The translations under genes and the position numbers were made by a program. DNA of 36,878 nucleotides from positions 1 to 36,878 of the forward strand of contig AAVT01000016.1 of NCBI GenBank assembly GCA_000169075.1, given 5' to 3'. The DNA comes from a marine gamma proteobacterium HTCC2143. GTDB taxonomy: Bacteria; Pseudomonadota; Gammaproteobacteria; Pseudomonadales; Dasaniaceae. Under the pieces are notes generated by a model. That model was not told the origin of the DNA, searched no databases, and saw only the letters and a program-made list of their open reading frames with translations. Shown in pieces: positions 8,801 through 15,707 of the stretch; positions within the stretch are counted from its first letter, which is position 1; the number at the start of each line of letters is the position of its first letter.

Positions 8801-9870
8801 GGAGAGGTTCCATCAATATCTTCATAACGCTGCAATATTTCAATGGCTGAAGAGTAGCGTTTTCGCCTAACCTCTAGATTTGCCAACCCTCTGTCGATCG
8901 TTTCTCGAACTACCTGCCGACTGTCGGACCTCTGCGCTGGGCCCTCCACCGCTAACGCCAGCAGCCTTCGATAAATTGTTTCCGCCTCGTCAAATCGATT
9001 TTCCTGTGCTAGAGAAACTGCAGCGGCTTCTTGAATATAAAAAGGCAATTCCACATTGCTAATCTCATCATATACGGCAACAGCTTGCCTAAACTGTTCA
9101 TTCCACGACAACACCACAAGTAGATCACCGCCGATAGCGGCATTACCTTTGTTGTTTTTATAAAGGCTTTCTAGATCGCTGAGCGCCGATGGGAAAAAAC
9201 CAAACCCCGCTTGAATAGCAGCACCTTGGGCCAACATGTGCTGTATGGTCATATTGTCGGGATAGGTCAATAACAACGAACGTAGTTGCTGACGATTATC
9301 TATTTCGGGTGTTGCTTGCATTTGCAACGCAATTTGAGCCAAAGAGAGATCGAGATTCCCGGGGGACAGTTGCAATCGACGCCTGAGCATAACGCCTGCT
9401 TCGTCGTATAATGTGTATCCTGAAAGGAGCCGGCTCTTGACTAGCGTATATTCAACCGGGTCAGAGGATCGTGTATACCCCACATTGGCGTAAAGTATTG
9501 CCCGTTTGTTGTCACCTGCCTCCAAAGCTGAATGAAGCAGTTCGTCAATAACAAATGGAGGCACGCTCTCAAAATCTAATTCTTCATCGGCGAGCGCCCA
9601 GGCACGATCCTGCTGTCCAGCACGGAGCAGAACAGCGATATAATCGGCCCATACTTTTTGATCATCCGAGGCGATTTCGACCAATGCTTCGAATCGAGCA
9701 ATAGCCCCTTCAATATCCCCCTCCTTCGCCATATCGACAGAAATCTGTCTCGCCTCAGCTAATTCACCTGGCGAATAAAATGGGGTGGAGGCAATTTCTG
9801 AAAACAGTAAGGCAAGGACCATGATCGGAAATAGCGCGGATAGTACTTTTTGCAGCATATGCTCAGCCAT
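5848..9870 (-). CDS. pgaA: Very large PgaA-like TPR/beta-barrel exopolysaccharide porin
   Basis: This is a predicted outer-membrane exporter for the polymer made by the downstream PgaC-like enzyme. A signal peptide (basic start, hydrophobic VLSALFPIMVLALLF) is followed by about 1000 residues of helical repeat with many TPR-type units (for example 'AYSEAGQEAAA', 'AYINLGEPTKGIEIL', 'YKRVLEQNGDHLESR'). The final ~290 residues look like a beta-barrel with alternating aromatic strands and a terminal phenylalanine (NWRF). E. coli PgaA is 807 aa with the same order, so the periplasmic repeat region here is about 500 residues longer. I start at the ATG at 9870, about 36 nt below the likely transcription start; 9858 is an alternative, and the open frame running to 9966 passes above the promoter. 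No strong Shine-Dalgarno is visible at either start. Confidence 0.82.
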   Translation of the reverse strand: MAEHMLQKVLSALFPIMVLALLFSEIASTPFYSPGELAEARQISVDMAKEGDIEGAIARFEALVEIASDDQKVWADYIAVLLRAGQQDRAWALADEELDFESVPPFVIDELLHSALEAGDNKRAILYANVGYTRSSDPVEYTLVKSRLLSGYTLYDEAGVMLRRRLQLSPGNLDLSLAQIALQMQATPEIDNRQQLRSLLLTYPDNMTIQHMLAQGAAIQAGFGFFPSALSDLESLYKNNKGNAAIGGDLLVVLSWNEQFRQAVAVYDEISNVELPFYIQEAAAVSLAQENRFDEAETIYRRLLALAVEGPAQRSDSRQVVRETIDRGLANLEVRRKRYSSAIEILQRYEDIDGTSPNTIEVLARAHQGAELWSKSAALFGSLMESRIEGAKPYLRWFDTTEKAVEKNGIAPYLESLEKWLPRESLSAINARFIVLLVRFDRLSLAESLVSKGYIDDRLAKEFEWQASSARNAGRYRESIALYQFARRTFPASNEIKLGLALAYSEAGQEAAATKLFSVDLGRAEDSDVLFSALYHYRRYGDDQGTKSTLEKLLVHSPDKLGLLEFWVDVIQSDQLFESPSERLLTWREIAPYYQNSQRWSQVLALLLAQNNDCRNALDALDLINPLTVNENSLESAAFVARQCGDFGRSLRFSRAGFERFGGSNWLAAHALGLTDSGQSDEALGLLNKNQPAYGETVDFLFARAYAHEYRDENDLAKADYLRVLDNDNDYADAYVHYVMLINITGDSTKALELAGAHQDWFQADHWRRIYADQIAYTIRRASEWPSSSAERSQVLALAETQLQAFEKFLKENSAGDETYWMNAQFDRIFVLHLGTRYRAVVDHFDSLGIDAVESPDHIRVKLAEAYINLGEPTKGIEILEAAVADSPTNQTAYSLLFYTYLDNDRFDLATALIARLLEDLEATTEATADQAPWPLQMSAMLAAYSNDLGAATDQLQALAERYPNDRDVVLKQALIDRWRGWPAQALAKYKRVLEQNGDHLESRVSEVYALMDQREYPLAREKLLGLDREDYNTASVAALKQVWSTHNSYELDSRVMYGQGEGSALSNSDLILDTRLFGRPMNDNYRVYGRYIDSWADLPGDEGKGRFNRVGVGVQQRSRLLNWHAELSQSIAESTNLGASIGASFLPSDHWTFSGELQTYSQATPLRAINDGVDGKSADASVAYRWHEGRKASVSYSFLDFSDGNQRQAVAASYTHRVYQDPRHQWSLTESLYLSKNSEDDNRLYFNPEQDLSVSLTAHYYGLLSQSARRRWTQRLSVGVGSYRQREYAAGFIWDVDYEQQWRLDNDLSISYGALYKRRSYDGADESYRAVYGAVNWRF

Positions 9871-9912
9871 ATCACTATTAACCCAGTGATAGAATTGTGT
9901 AGAATGACGATG

Positions 9913-9946
9913 ATTATAGCTTACCGAACCGTTGATATTTCGGTAA
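9913..9946 (-). promoter_or_regulatory. pgaA promoter with perfect inverted-repeat operator candidate
   Basis: A consensus -10 box, TATAAT, lies on the minus strand at 9918-9913. Directly upstream, where the -35 region should be, is a perfect dyad: TTACCGAA at 9921-9928 and TTCGGTAA at 9939-9946, separated by 10 bp. No good -35 hexamer is visible at 17 bp. A near-perfect -10 with a missing -35 replaced by a dyad is typical of a promoter controlled by a dimeric regulator. The binding protein is unknown. Confidence 0.55.
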
Positions 9947-10018
9947 TAATGTATATTGACCCTCACCTTATTAGTTTGTGATACCGTGAGGAATCATCAG
10001 ACGAAACCGTTTATAACG

Positions 10019-10720
10019 ATGACCGACCGCTTTCCGCAGAATCAATCTGGCAAGAACTCGCTGGCGCTTTTTTTAGACGCTGCCGACAAGCTCCCCATGA
10101 GATCTGAAAATAGCAGGCAAACTAGCGGCCGTTTACTGTTTGCCCTCGATGCAACGGCGAGTCGTCAGCCCAGTTGGGATAAAGCCTGCCAGCTGCAGGG
10201 GCAAATGTTCAAAGCGACCGATCCACTGGGTGGGCTGCAACTGCAACTGTGTTACTACCGTGGCTTCAACGAATTTCACATCACTCCTTGGCTGACTGAC
10301 AGCCAGTCACTGCTGCGGATAATGACCGCAGTGCAATGTCTAGGCGGATTGACCCAGTTAGACCGCGTGTTGGCGCACTGCACCACAGAGCACAGAGTAA
10401 AACCGATCCAAGCTGTGGTCATCATTGCTGACGCGGTTGAAGAGAGTGTTGATAAACTGTGCTCCAAAGCAGGTAAACTGGGTATGCTGGGCGTACCCTT
10501 GTTTATGTTTCAGGAAGGACGCGACAAAACTGCCCGCCAGTGCTTTCAACAAATGGCGATGCTGAGCAAAGGCGCTTATGCTACCTTTGACGAACACAGT
10601 GCAAATGAGCTAGCGGAATTGCTGGGCGCAGTCGCAACTTTTGCCAGTGGCGGCTATGATGCATTACAAGACCTGAAATCCACCGCAGCGCGGCAGTTAC
10701 TGCAACAACTAAAGAGTTGA
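10019..10720 (+). CDS. VWA-domain protein paired with a J-domain protein
   Basis: A 233-aa soluble protein with a von Willebrand factor A-like fold. The first strand, LLFALDATAS, carries a MIDAS-type D-x-T-x-S motif at D44. Further strand/helix alternation follows (LQLQLCYYRG, QAVVIIADAVEES, GVPLFMFQEG), ending in a repeat-like 'AELLGAVATFA' helix. The function is unknown to me beyond metal-dependent protein binding. I start at the ATG at 10019; the open frame extends 21 codons upstream but has no good start there. The next gene begins 7 nt downstream and encodes a membrane J-domain protein. VWA/J-domain gene pairs occur in other proteobacteria, which suggests a complex or client-handling partnership. 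Confidence 0.75.
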   Translation: MTDRFPQNQSGKNSLALFLDAADKLPMRSENSRQTSGRLLFALDATASRQPSWDKACQLQGQMFKATDPLGGLQLQLCYYRGFNEFHITPWLTDSQSLLRIMTAVQCLGGLTQLDRVLAHCTTEHRVKPIQAVVIIADAVEESVDKLCSKAGKLGMLGVPLFMFQEGRDKTARQCFQQMAMLSKGAYATFDEHSANELAELLGAVATFASGGYDALQDLKSTAARQLLQQLKS

Positions 10721-10727
10721 TATCACC

Positions 10728-11450
10728 TTGCTTGGTCGTCTGATTTTACTGATCGCTTTTATACTGGCTGTGCTGACTATTATTCAGCTGTTTAAAAATA
10801 CGCCAAAATCACAGACTAAAAGCCTGTACTGGAAAGTAGGCCTCAGCGCTAGCGCGATTATTCTAATACTACTCGCCGCCTCCGGCCGCATTCATTGGAT
10901 TGGCGCAGCCATTGGCGCAATGATACCGATTGTCCGTCGATCTATTCCACTGCTGCTGCGCTATTTCCCAATGGTGCAACAGTATCTTCGAACCCGGCCA
11001 CAACAATCTCCCAGCGCCAACAATACCTCAGAGGTGAAAACTGCCATTCTAAGCATGACGCTAGATCATGACACCGACAGGCTTCAAGGCCAGGTCATTA
11101 GCGGTCCTTTTTCGGGGCATTACTTAGACAGCCTCGAACTTGAACAATTACAATCACTGATGGGTTATTGCCACCAACAGGACAAAGACTCAGCCAAGCT
11201 TCTCATGTCTTATCTCAACCATCGTTTTGGTAACCAATGGCAAACAAGTCCACCCCCTAGTGGAGATGGTAATCTGACAGAAGATTCTGCCTATGCGGTA
11301 CTGGGGCTGCATCGCGGAGCGAGTCGAGACGAGGTGATACAAGCGCATCGGAAGATGATGCAAAAGGTACACCCCGACAGAGGCGGCAGCGACTACCTGG
11401 CCGCACAAATAAATCAAGCAAAAGACATTCTAATCAGCAAACTGGCCTAG
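10728..11450 (+). CDS. Membrane-anchored J-domain (DnaJ-like) co-chaperone
   Basis: A 240-aa protein with an N-terminal membrane helix (residues 1-22), a second hydrophobic stretch (~33-65), a linker, and a C-terminal J-domain of about 55 residues (from SAYAVLGLHRGAS to the end). The HPD tripeptide that stimulates Hsp70 ATPase is intact at 215-217 (VHPDRGG). Placing the J-domain at the C-terminus behind membrane helices resembles Tim14/DjlC-type proteins rather than DnaJ, and there is no zinc finger or G/F region. The likely role is recruiting DnaK (encoded at 34149-36074) to the inner membrane. The start is TTG at 10728, with only a weak ribosome-binding site, suggesting translational coupling to the VWA gene 7 nt upstream. 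Confidence 0.85.
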   Translation: MLGRLILLIAFILAVLTIIQLFKNTPKSQTKSLYWKVGLSASAIILILLAASGRIHWIGAAIGAMIPIVRRSIPLLLRYFPMVQQYLRTRPQQSPSANNTSEVKTAILSMTLDHDTDRLQGQVISGPFSGHYLDSLELEQLQSLMGYCHQQDKDSAKLLMSYLNHRFGNQWQTSPPPSGDGNLTEDSAYAVLGLHRGASRDEVIQAHRKMMQKVHPDRGGSDYLAAQINQAKDILISKLA

Positions 11451-11520
11451 CCCAATAAAATGATTCAAGTTAACATTAGACCCGTAATTTTTTCCTCCTA
11501 ACAGTGGCAGATTTAGATCA

Positions 11521-11829
11521 ATGAGCAGTGTATTCGTAGTTCAGAATCAACAAGGGTATTTCGCCACCAAACAAAAGGTCTGGGACTGTGGCCGCGACCC
11601 AAAACTATTATTTCGAACAGCCCACAAAGATGAAGCTATCAATATGGTATTCGAGCTGAGTTCGAAAGACATTGACCTCAGGGCAGAGGTTATTGCTGTT
11701 AAGCAAGATGATAAAAAACACCCCATCGTCGAAGTGACAGCACCGCCCATCGTAAAAGACGCTATCCATGTGACAGCATCTGATGAGCTAGCAGCCACCC
11801 CACTTGAAATCGTCATTCCAGCAACCTAA
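11521..11829 (+). CDS. Hypothetical protein (102 aa)
   Basis: Not recognised. A 102-aa soluble protein with a compact N-terminal half (MSSVFVVQNQQGYFATKQK, W21, C23, then a helix around 'KDEAINMVFELSSKD') and an acidic, proline- and valine-rich C-terminal half that may be partly disordered. The N-terminal 'VFVVQNQQGYFATK..W' pattern suggests a small alpha/beta domain, but I cannot name a family. It lies 70 nt after the J-domain gene and 154 nt before htpX, all on the same strand, so it may belong to the same quality-control neighbourhood. The Shine-Dalgarno is weak. Confidence 0.65.
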   Translation: MSSVFVVQNQQGYFATKQKVWDCGRDPKLLFRTAHKDEAINMVFELSSKDIDLRAEVIAVKQDDKKHPIVEVTAPPIVKDAIHVTASDELAATPLEIVIPAT

Positions 11830-11840
11830 GCTAGATTGAC

Positions 11841-11987
11841 GTGAAAGCACTCGTTGTCACCACCATCACTCAGGCGTTGCGGAAGCACCCAGTACGTTTT
11901 GCTTGGGGTTTCGCTGCAGGCCGGTTAAGCCCTTGGCACTTCATTTTACGATCTCATAATTACGGCAATAGGATACCCACACAATGA
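11841..11987 (+). CDS. Possible 48-codon upstream ORF coupled to htpX
   Basis: A short GTG-initiated frame encodes 48 residues that are basic and aromatic (including HPVRFAWGFAAGRLSPWHF). It ends in TGA at 11985-11987, overlapping the htpX start (ATGATG), the geometry of translational coupling. No Shine-Dalgarno precedes the GTG, so it may be a chance frame. It fills most of the 154-bp gap before htpX. Confidence 0.3.
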   Translation: MKALVVTTITQALRKHPVRFAWGFAAGRLSPWHFILRSHNYGNRIPTQ

Positions 11988-12868
11988 TGCGTATTGGCAT
12001 TTTTCTGGCCACCAATATGGCTATTTTACTCGTCGCCAGCATAACGCTTAATCTGCTCGGTTTTGACTCCATTATGGCCGCCAATGGGATCGATCTTAAC
12101 TTGGGCGCCCTGCTGGTCTTTTGCGGTGTTTTTGGCATGGGTGGATCGCTGATTTCGCTGCTGCTGTCAAAGTGGATGGCTAAACGTAGCATGGGCGTCC
12201 AACTGATAGAAAAACCCCAGAATAATCAGCAGCGATGGCTGGTTGACACCGTAGCCGAGCTCGCCCAAAAAGCGGGTATCGGCATGCCGGAGGTGGGTAT
12301 ATTTCCCTCTGCCAGCTCAAATGCCTTTGCGACCGGATACAATCGTAATAAGGCCCTAGTAGCCGTTAGCGCCGGACTATTGCAACGGTTTAGTCAGGAC
12401 GAAGCAAAAGCCGTTTTGGCCCACGAAATAGGACATGTTGCCAATGGCGACATGATAACCTTAACGCTCGTCCAGGGCGTTGTTAACACCTTCGTGATGT
12501 TTTTTGCCCGAATTATAGGCCATACCATCGACCGGGTTATTTTCAAAAATCAACGGGGATTTGGTATTGGCTATTTTATAGCGACTATTTTTGCTGAAAT
12601 TATTTTGGGTATTCTGGCGTCGACTATTGTGTTTTGGTTTTCTCGCTGGCGCGAATTTCGAGCTGATGAAGCCGGCGCTTCTCTGGCTAGCCGGCAGAGT
12701 ATGATTGCCGCTTTGGAACGACTTCGCAGCGAACAGGGTTTACCCAACGATATGCCAGGAGAAATGACAGCTTTCGGCATTAGTGGCGAAATGAAACAGG
12801 GACTTGCCGCCCTGTTCCTGACGCATCCGCCTCTTGAGAAACGCATTGAAGCTCTGAGAAATGGTTGA
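11984..12868 (+). CDS. htpX: Heat-shock membrane protease HtpX
   Basis: HtpX is an M48-family zinc metalloprotease of the inner membrane that degrades misfolded membrane proteins alongside FtsH. The zinc motif HEIGH is at residues 147-151 (VLAHEIGHVANGD) and the third ligand glutamate lies in EFRADEAGA near 227. Four hydrophobic segments are present: two at the N-terminus (~5-25 and ~38-60) and two between the zinc motif and the third ligand. Length (294 aa) and the MMRIGIFLATN start match the E. coli protein (293 aa, MMRIALFLLTN), supporting the ATG at 11984 over 11987. I found no convincing sigma-32 promoter immediately upstream. Confidence 0.96.
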   Translation: MMRIGIFLATNMAILLVASITLNLLGFDSIMAANGIDLNLGALLVFCGVFGMGGSLISLLLSKWMAKRSMGVQLIEKPQNNQQRWLVDTVAELAQKAGIGMPEVGIFPSASSNAFATGYNRNKALVAVSAGLLQRFSQDEAKAVLAHEIGHVANGDMITLTLVQGVVNTFVMFFARIIGHTIDRVIFKNQRGFGIGYFIATIFAEIILGILASTIVFWFSRWREFRADEAGASLASRQSMIAALERLRSEQGLPNDMPGEMTAFGISGEMKQGLAALFLTHPPLEKRIEALRNG

Positions 12869-12916
12869 TTTTCAGTCACCAAGAGTGCCGGATGATGCGT
12901 CAACCCCGCGCTAGGA

Positions 12917-14419
12917 TCAACGCTCCAGGGCCAATACATATTTCGCAACGGCCAGCCTAACTTCCTCACTGAGATAGTCCTGCGGTGGCATTTCGGGGTA
13001 GTCTTCCCGCTTCTTGGTTGGGCTGGCAATATAGTCAGCAAGTCCCTGCGGATCATCCATATAAAGCGCTTGAATAACCTGAACAGGCGGCCCAATCATC
13101 CGGCCGGTGTAGGTATGGCAACCGGTGCATATCCCCATATACGTCGTCTTACCCAATTCCGACGCGGCTATCTGGCGCGGAGGAACTGGCTCTGGTAGCA
13201 GGTAAGTTTCAATACTGTCCGTATTGGTGAAATCGCATTCGGCGAAATCACTCACACCAACAGTGACATACTGATGGCGATTAATAATACAGCTGTCTGT
13301 ACTTGGACCAACGCGCACAATATCAGGGTTACCTTGTTTTAACTCAGTCAACATAACGGCCTTGATAGCATCGATAGTGTCATAGCCATTATTTAGCATG
13401 AAGTTGTTAAGTATTTTAACCCGGTCAGAATTGGGATCGGATTCTGGGTCAATAGTCACGTTCTCAGAGTGACCATGGTCGGTGACTAAAATACCCGCGG
13501 TTTTATTATTGCTAATGATATTACCTTCGATAATGACATCGTCGGCAGCCATCACCAGAATGCCGGTACCTGCTGGAATCCCGGAAACCGTTGAACCAGG
13601 AGCACCGAAGTTTTTGGTATTGTTATCAACAATAAAATTGTTGCGGATAATGACATCATAGGTTGTCTTAATCGGCAGACCTGGCGAAACAAAAGCCAGA
13701 ATCCCACCGGTATTATTGTGGGTATAGTTATTCTCAACGATGGCATGTCGTGAATTCTCAATTTCAATACCCGCGACACTGTCAAATACTTCATTGTGGG
13801 CGACATGGATATTGTCGCTCATACCGACATAGATAGCCGCGTCTGCTATTCCTGAAATAACGTTATATTCAATGATGCCGTTTTTACCCAATTGCGGAAA
13901 AATACCATAAACGCCGGTATCAACAATCAGATTATTACGGATCTCGAAATTATTACCCGCCTGGCCCATTATGCCATTACCTTTGTAATGAGTGATTTTC
14001 AAATTCTCTACGATGATGCCGTTGCCGGAGTACAAAATAGCGTCGTTTAACCTACCCTCACCTTCAAGCGTTGGCCAGTTACCCTGTTCAATAACACCCA
14101 TCAAACTAATATCGTCTTTATCGATATAAACAGTTTCAACATAGGTGCCGGGCATTATTTGTAGTGTGTCGCCCGCCATCGCTTTATTAACGGCCGCCTG
14201 AATTGAATCACCATCTTTGACAATATGCACGACACCCGCCGTTGTCCTTCGGGCAACAGTCGGCGACAAGGCGTTAGTATCGGCTTTGAATCCTCCGGCA
14301 TAACTGGCTCCAGCGCTTTGTGTGATAACCGTTACAGCACCAGTACTCTGGCCAAAGTACATGCCAGCCCCGAATGCCACTAAGACTATTATCAGACCGA
14401 ATATTTTGCCTTTACTCAT
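12917..14419 (-). CDS. Parallel beta-helix protein fused to a C-terminal cytochrome c domain
   Basis: A 500-aa protein in three parts. Residues 1-22 form an uncleaved anchor or signal peptide (KGKIFGLIIVLVAFGAGMYFG). Residues ~65-400 are a right-handed parallel beta-helix, opening with DGDSIQAAVNKAMAGDTLQIMPG and followed by many N-rich turns (NNLIVD, NNYTHNN, RNNFIVDNN, GNIISNN). Residues ~425-500 are a mono-haem cytochrome c with CTGCH at 431-435 and a likely distal methionine at 477 (EMPPQ). The beta-helix part resembles the TIGR03805-type secreted beta-helix family, whose function is unknown. It is the last gene of a three-gene haem-protein cluster. It probably binds a carbohydrate or surface polymer while passing electrons; no catalytic residues of a known lyase are evident. 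Confidence 0.82.
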   Translation of the reverse strand: MSKGKIFGLIIVLVAFGAGMYFGQSTGAVTVITQSAGASYAGGFKADTNALSPTVARRTTAGVVHIVKDGDSIQAAVNKAMAGDTLQIMPGTYVETVYIDKDDISLMGVIEQGNWPTLEGEGRLNDAILYSGNGIIVENLKITHYKGNGIMGQAGNNFEIRNNLIVDTGVYGIFPQLGKNGIIEYNVISGIADAAIYVGMSDNIHVAHNEVFDSVAGIEIENSRHAIVENNYTHNNTGGILAFVSPGLPIKTTYDVIIRNNFIVDNNTKNFGAPGSTVSGIPAGTGILVMAADDVIIEGNIISNNKTAGILVTDHGHSENVTIDPESDPNSDRVKILNNFMLNNGYDTIDAIKAVMLTELKQGNPDIVRVGPSTDSCIINRHQYVTVGVSDFAECDFTNTDSIETYLLPEPVPPRQIAASELGKTTYMGICTGCHTYTGRMIGPPVQVIQALYMDDPQGLADYIASPTKKREDYPEMPPQDYLSEEVRLAVAKYVLALER

Positions 14420-14491
14420 GATCTTGCTCCGCTTATCGCTATCATTATTATGTCATCCCTATACTGGAACTTATTTATTGTCTATGCAGTT

Positions 14492-15691
14492 TCACTGATG
14501 GGATATCGGTGTTAGCCCCGACGGCACCCGTTCAGGCGTCTTTGGCATAAACGCTTCATCCGTTAGCGTTTGTAAGAAAACAACCAGTAAATCCAGTTCG
14601 TGACTAGTTAACTCAGGCTCCCAGATATGCCAATGTAACTGCATATCAACCCCTTTGGGAACAGCATGGCCGCGGCCGTTAGTGTAGAACTCGACTGTTT
14701 CGCGCAAATTATCAAAACGCCCCGAATGCATATAAGGAGGCGTCGTCGCAATATTTCGCAACGATGGAACTTTAAAACCACCTTTCAAAGCCGCTGAATT
14801 AAAGGTCTTTTCGGCCCCGATGTCCAGTGGCATACCCTCTGGCTCTGGAGTTCCGATGACGGCAATCTGTTGATTGGTAAACAAGGGCGGTTGGTGGCAT
14901 TCGGCGCAGCGAGCGACAAAGGAGCGAAATATATTGAGACCTTCAATTTCCTGCTGATTTAAAGCCTGATGATGGCCGTGCGCATAACGATCGTAACGAC
15001 TGTTTAGCGATATTAATGAAGTTTCAAATGCGGCAATAACAAGGTAAATCTGATCGAGGGTAATCGCATCTGCCTGGCGATCAAAAGCCTGCTGAAACAG
15101 TTGCCGATAAACAGTATTGCTGTTTAAGGTGGCCAGTAAATTGGCTGGATTATTCCCCATCTCAAGCGGGTCATATAAAGGCCCCTGTACTTGTTCTTCG
15201 AGACTTGCGGCACTAGCATCCCACAAATAACGACTCATGAAAGCTGAGTTCCATAATGTTGGCGCAGAGCGCGCCACCTCAACACCAGCCACACCAATGC
15301 TGCGAGCGCGATTGTCACTGAGGCCTTTTTCTGGGTGATGACAACTGGCGCAGGAGAGTGATCCATCAACTGACAGCAGCGGATCGAAGAAGAGATAGCG
15401 ACCCAAGTCAATTTGTTGCGGTGTAAAACCGTCTCGCCGGGGCGGCAGTGACGAGTGCAGGCCGCCTACACCGTGGTTTTGTATCGAGTCATATTGATCG
15501 TATAAGGTGTGCAGTTTACAGCGGCCGCTTTGGGTCTTTTCAAAACTCGGCGGACAGTTGGCAGATAATCTAAAATCTTCCAGCGGCTCAGTTTCTCCCA
15601 AACCAAAACCGCTTATTGACCACAGCAAAGAGGACAGTAGCATTGCCGCTTGTCTGCAATATATAGGGTCCCACTGTAGCCATTTATTCAT
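14492..15691 (-). CDS. Di-haem cytochrome c peroxidase / MauG-family protein
   Basis: A periplasmic di-haem protein of the bacterial cytochrome c peroxidase/MauG superfamily. The two haem motifs are CASCH at about 114-118 and CAECH at about 262-266, with conserved surroundings (GRYLFFDPLLS before the first, 'LNIFRSFVARCAECH', and PSLRNIATTPPYMHSGRF after the second). The N-terminus carries a hydrophobic signal segment (about residues 14-32). I start at the ATG at 15691, giving 399 aa; an upstream in-frame ATG at 15727 would overlap the cytochrome c4-like gene. Family members either reduce hydrogen peroxide or carry out protein or small-molecule oxidations, and the sequence does not decide which. 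The flanking cytochrome genes suggest it draws electrons from, or gives them to, those partners. Confidence 0.88.
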   Translation of the reverse strand: MNKWLQWDPIYCRQAAMLLSSLLWSISGFGLGETEPLEDFRLSANCPPSFEKTQSGRCKLHTLYDQYDSIQNHGVGGLHSSLPPRRDGFTPQQIDLGRYLFFDPLLSVDGSLSCASCHHPEKGLSDNRARSIGVAGVEVARSAPTLWNSAFMSRYLWDASAASLEEQVQGPLYDPLEMGNNPANLLATLNSNTVYRQLFQQAFDRQADAITLDQIYLVIAAFETSLISLNSRYDRYAHGHHQALNQQEIEGLNIFRSFVARCAECHQPPLFTNQQIAVIGTPEPEGMPLDIGAEKTFNSAALKGGFKVPSLRNIATTPPYMHSGRFDNLRETVEFYTNGRGHAVPKGVDMQLHWHIWEPELTSHELDLLVVFLQTLTDEAFMPKTPERVPSGLTPISHQ

Positions 15692-15707
15692 CGAGTCGTC
15701 GTCATGA

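Noticed and set aside
9871..9966. N-terminal extension of the PgaA-like protein
   Set aside because: Contains the consensus -10 and the operator-like dyad, and would put a polar segment before the signal peptide.
9961..9991. CCTCAC/GTGAGG inverted repeat between pgaA and the VWA gene as an operator
   Set aside because: Arms are only 6 bp with a 19-bp gap and no clear promoter next to it; could be chance.
12571..13095. 174-codon minus-strand frame across the 3' end of htpX
   Set aside because: Overlaps both the essential C-terminal part of htpX and the end of the beta-helix cytochrome gene; composition is that of an antisense shadow.
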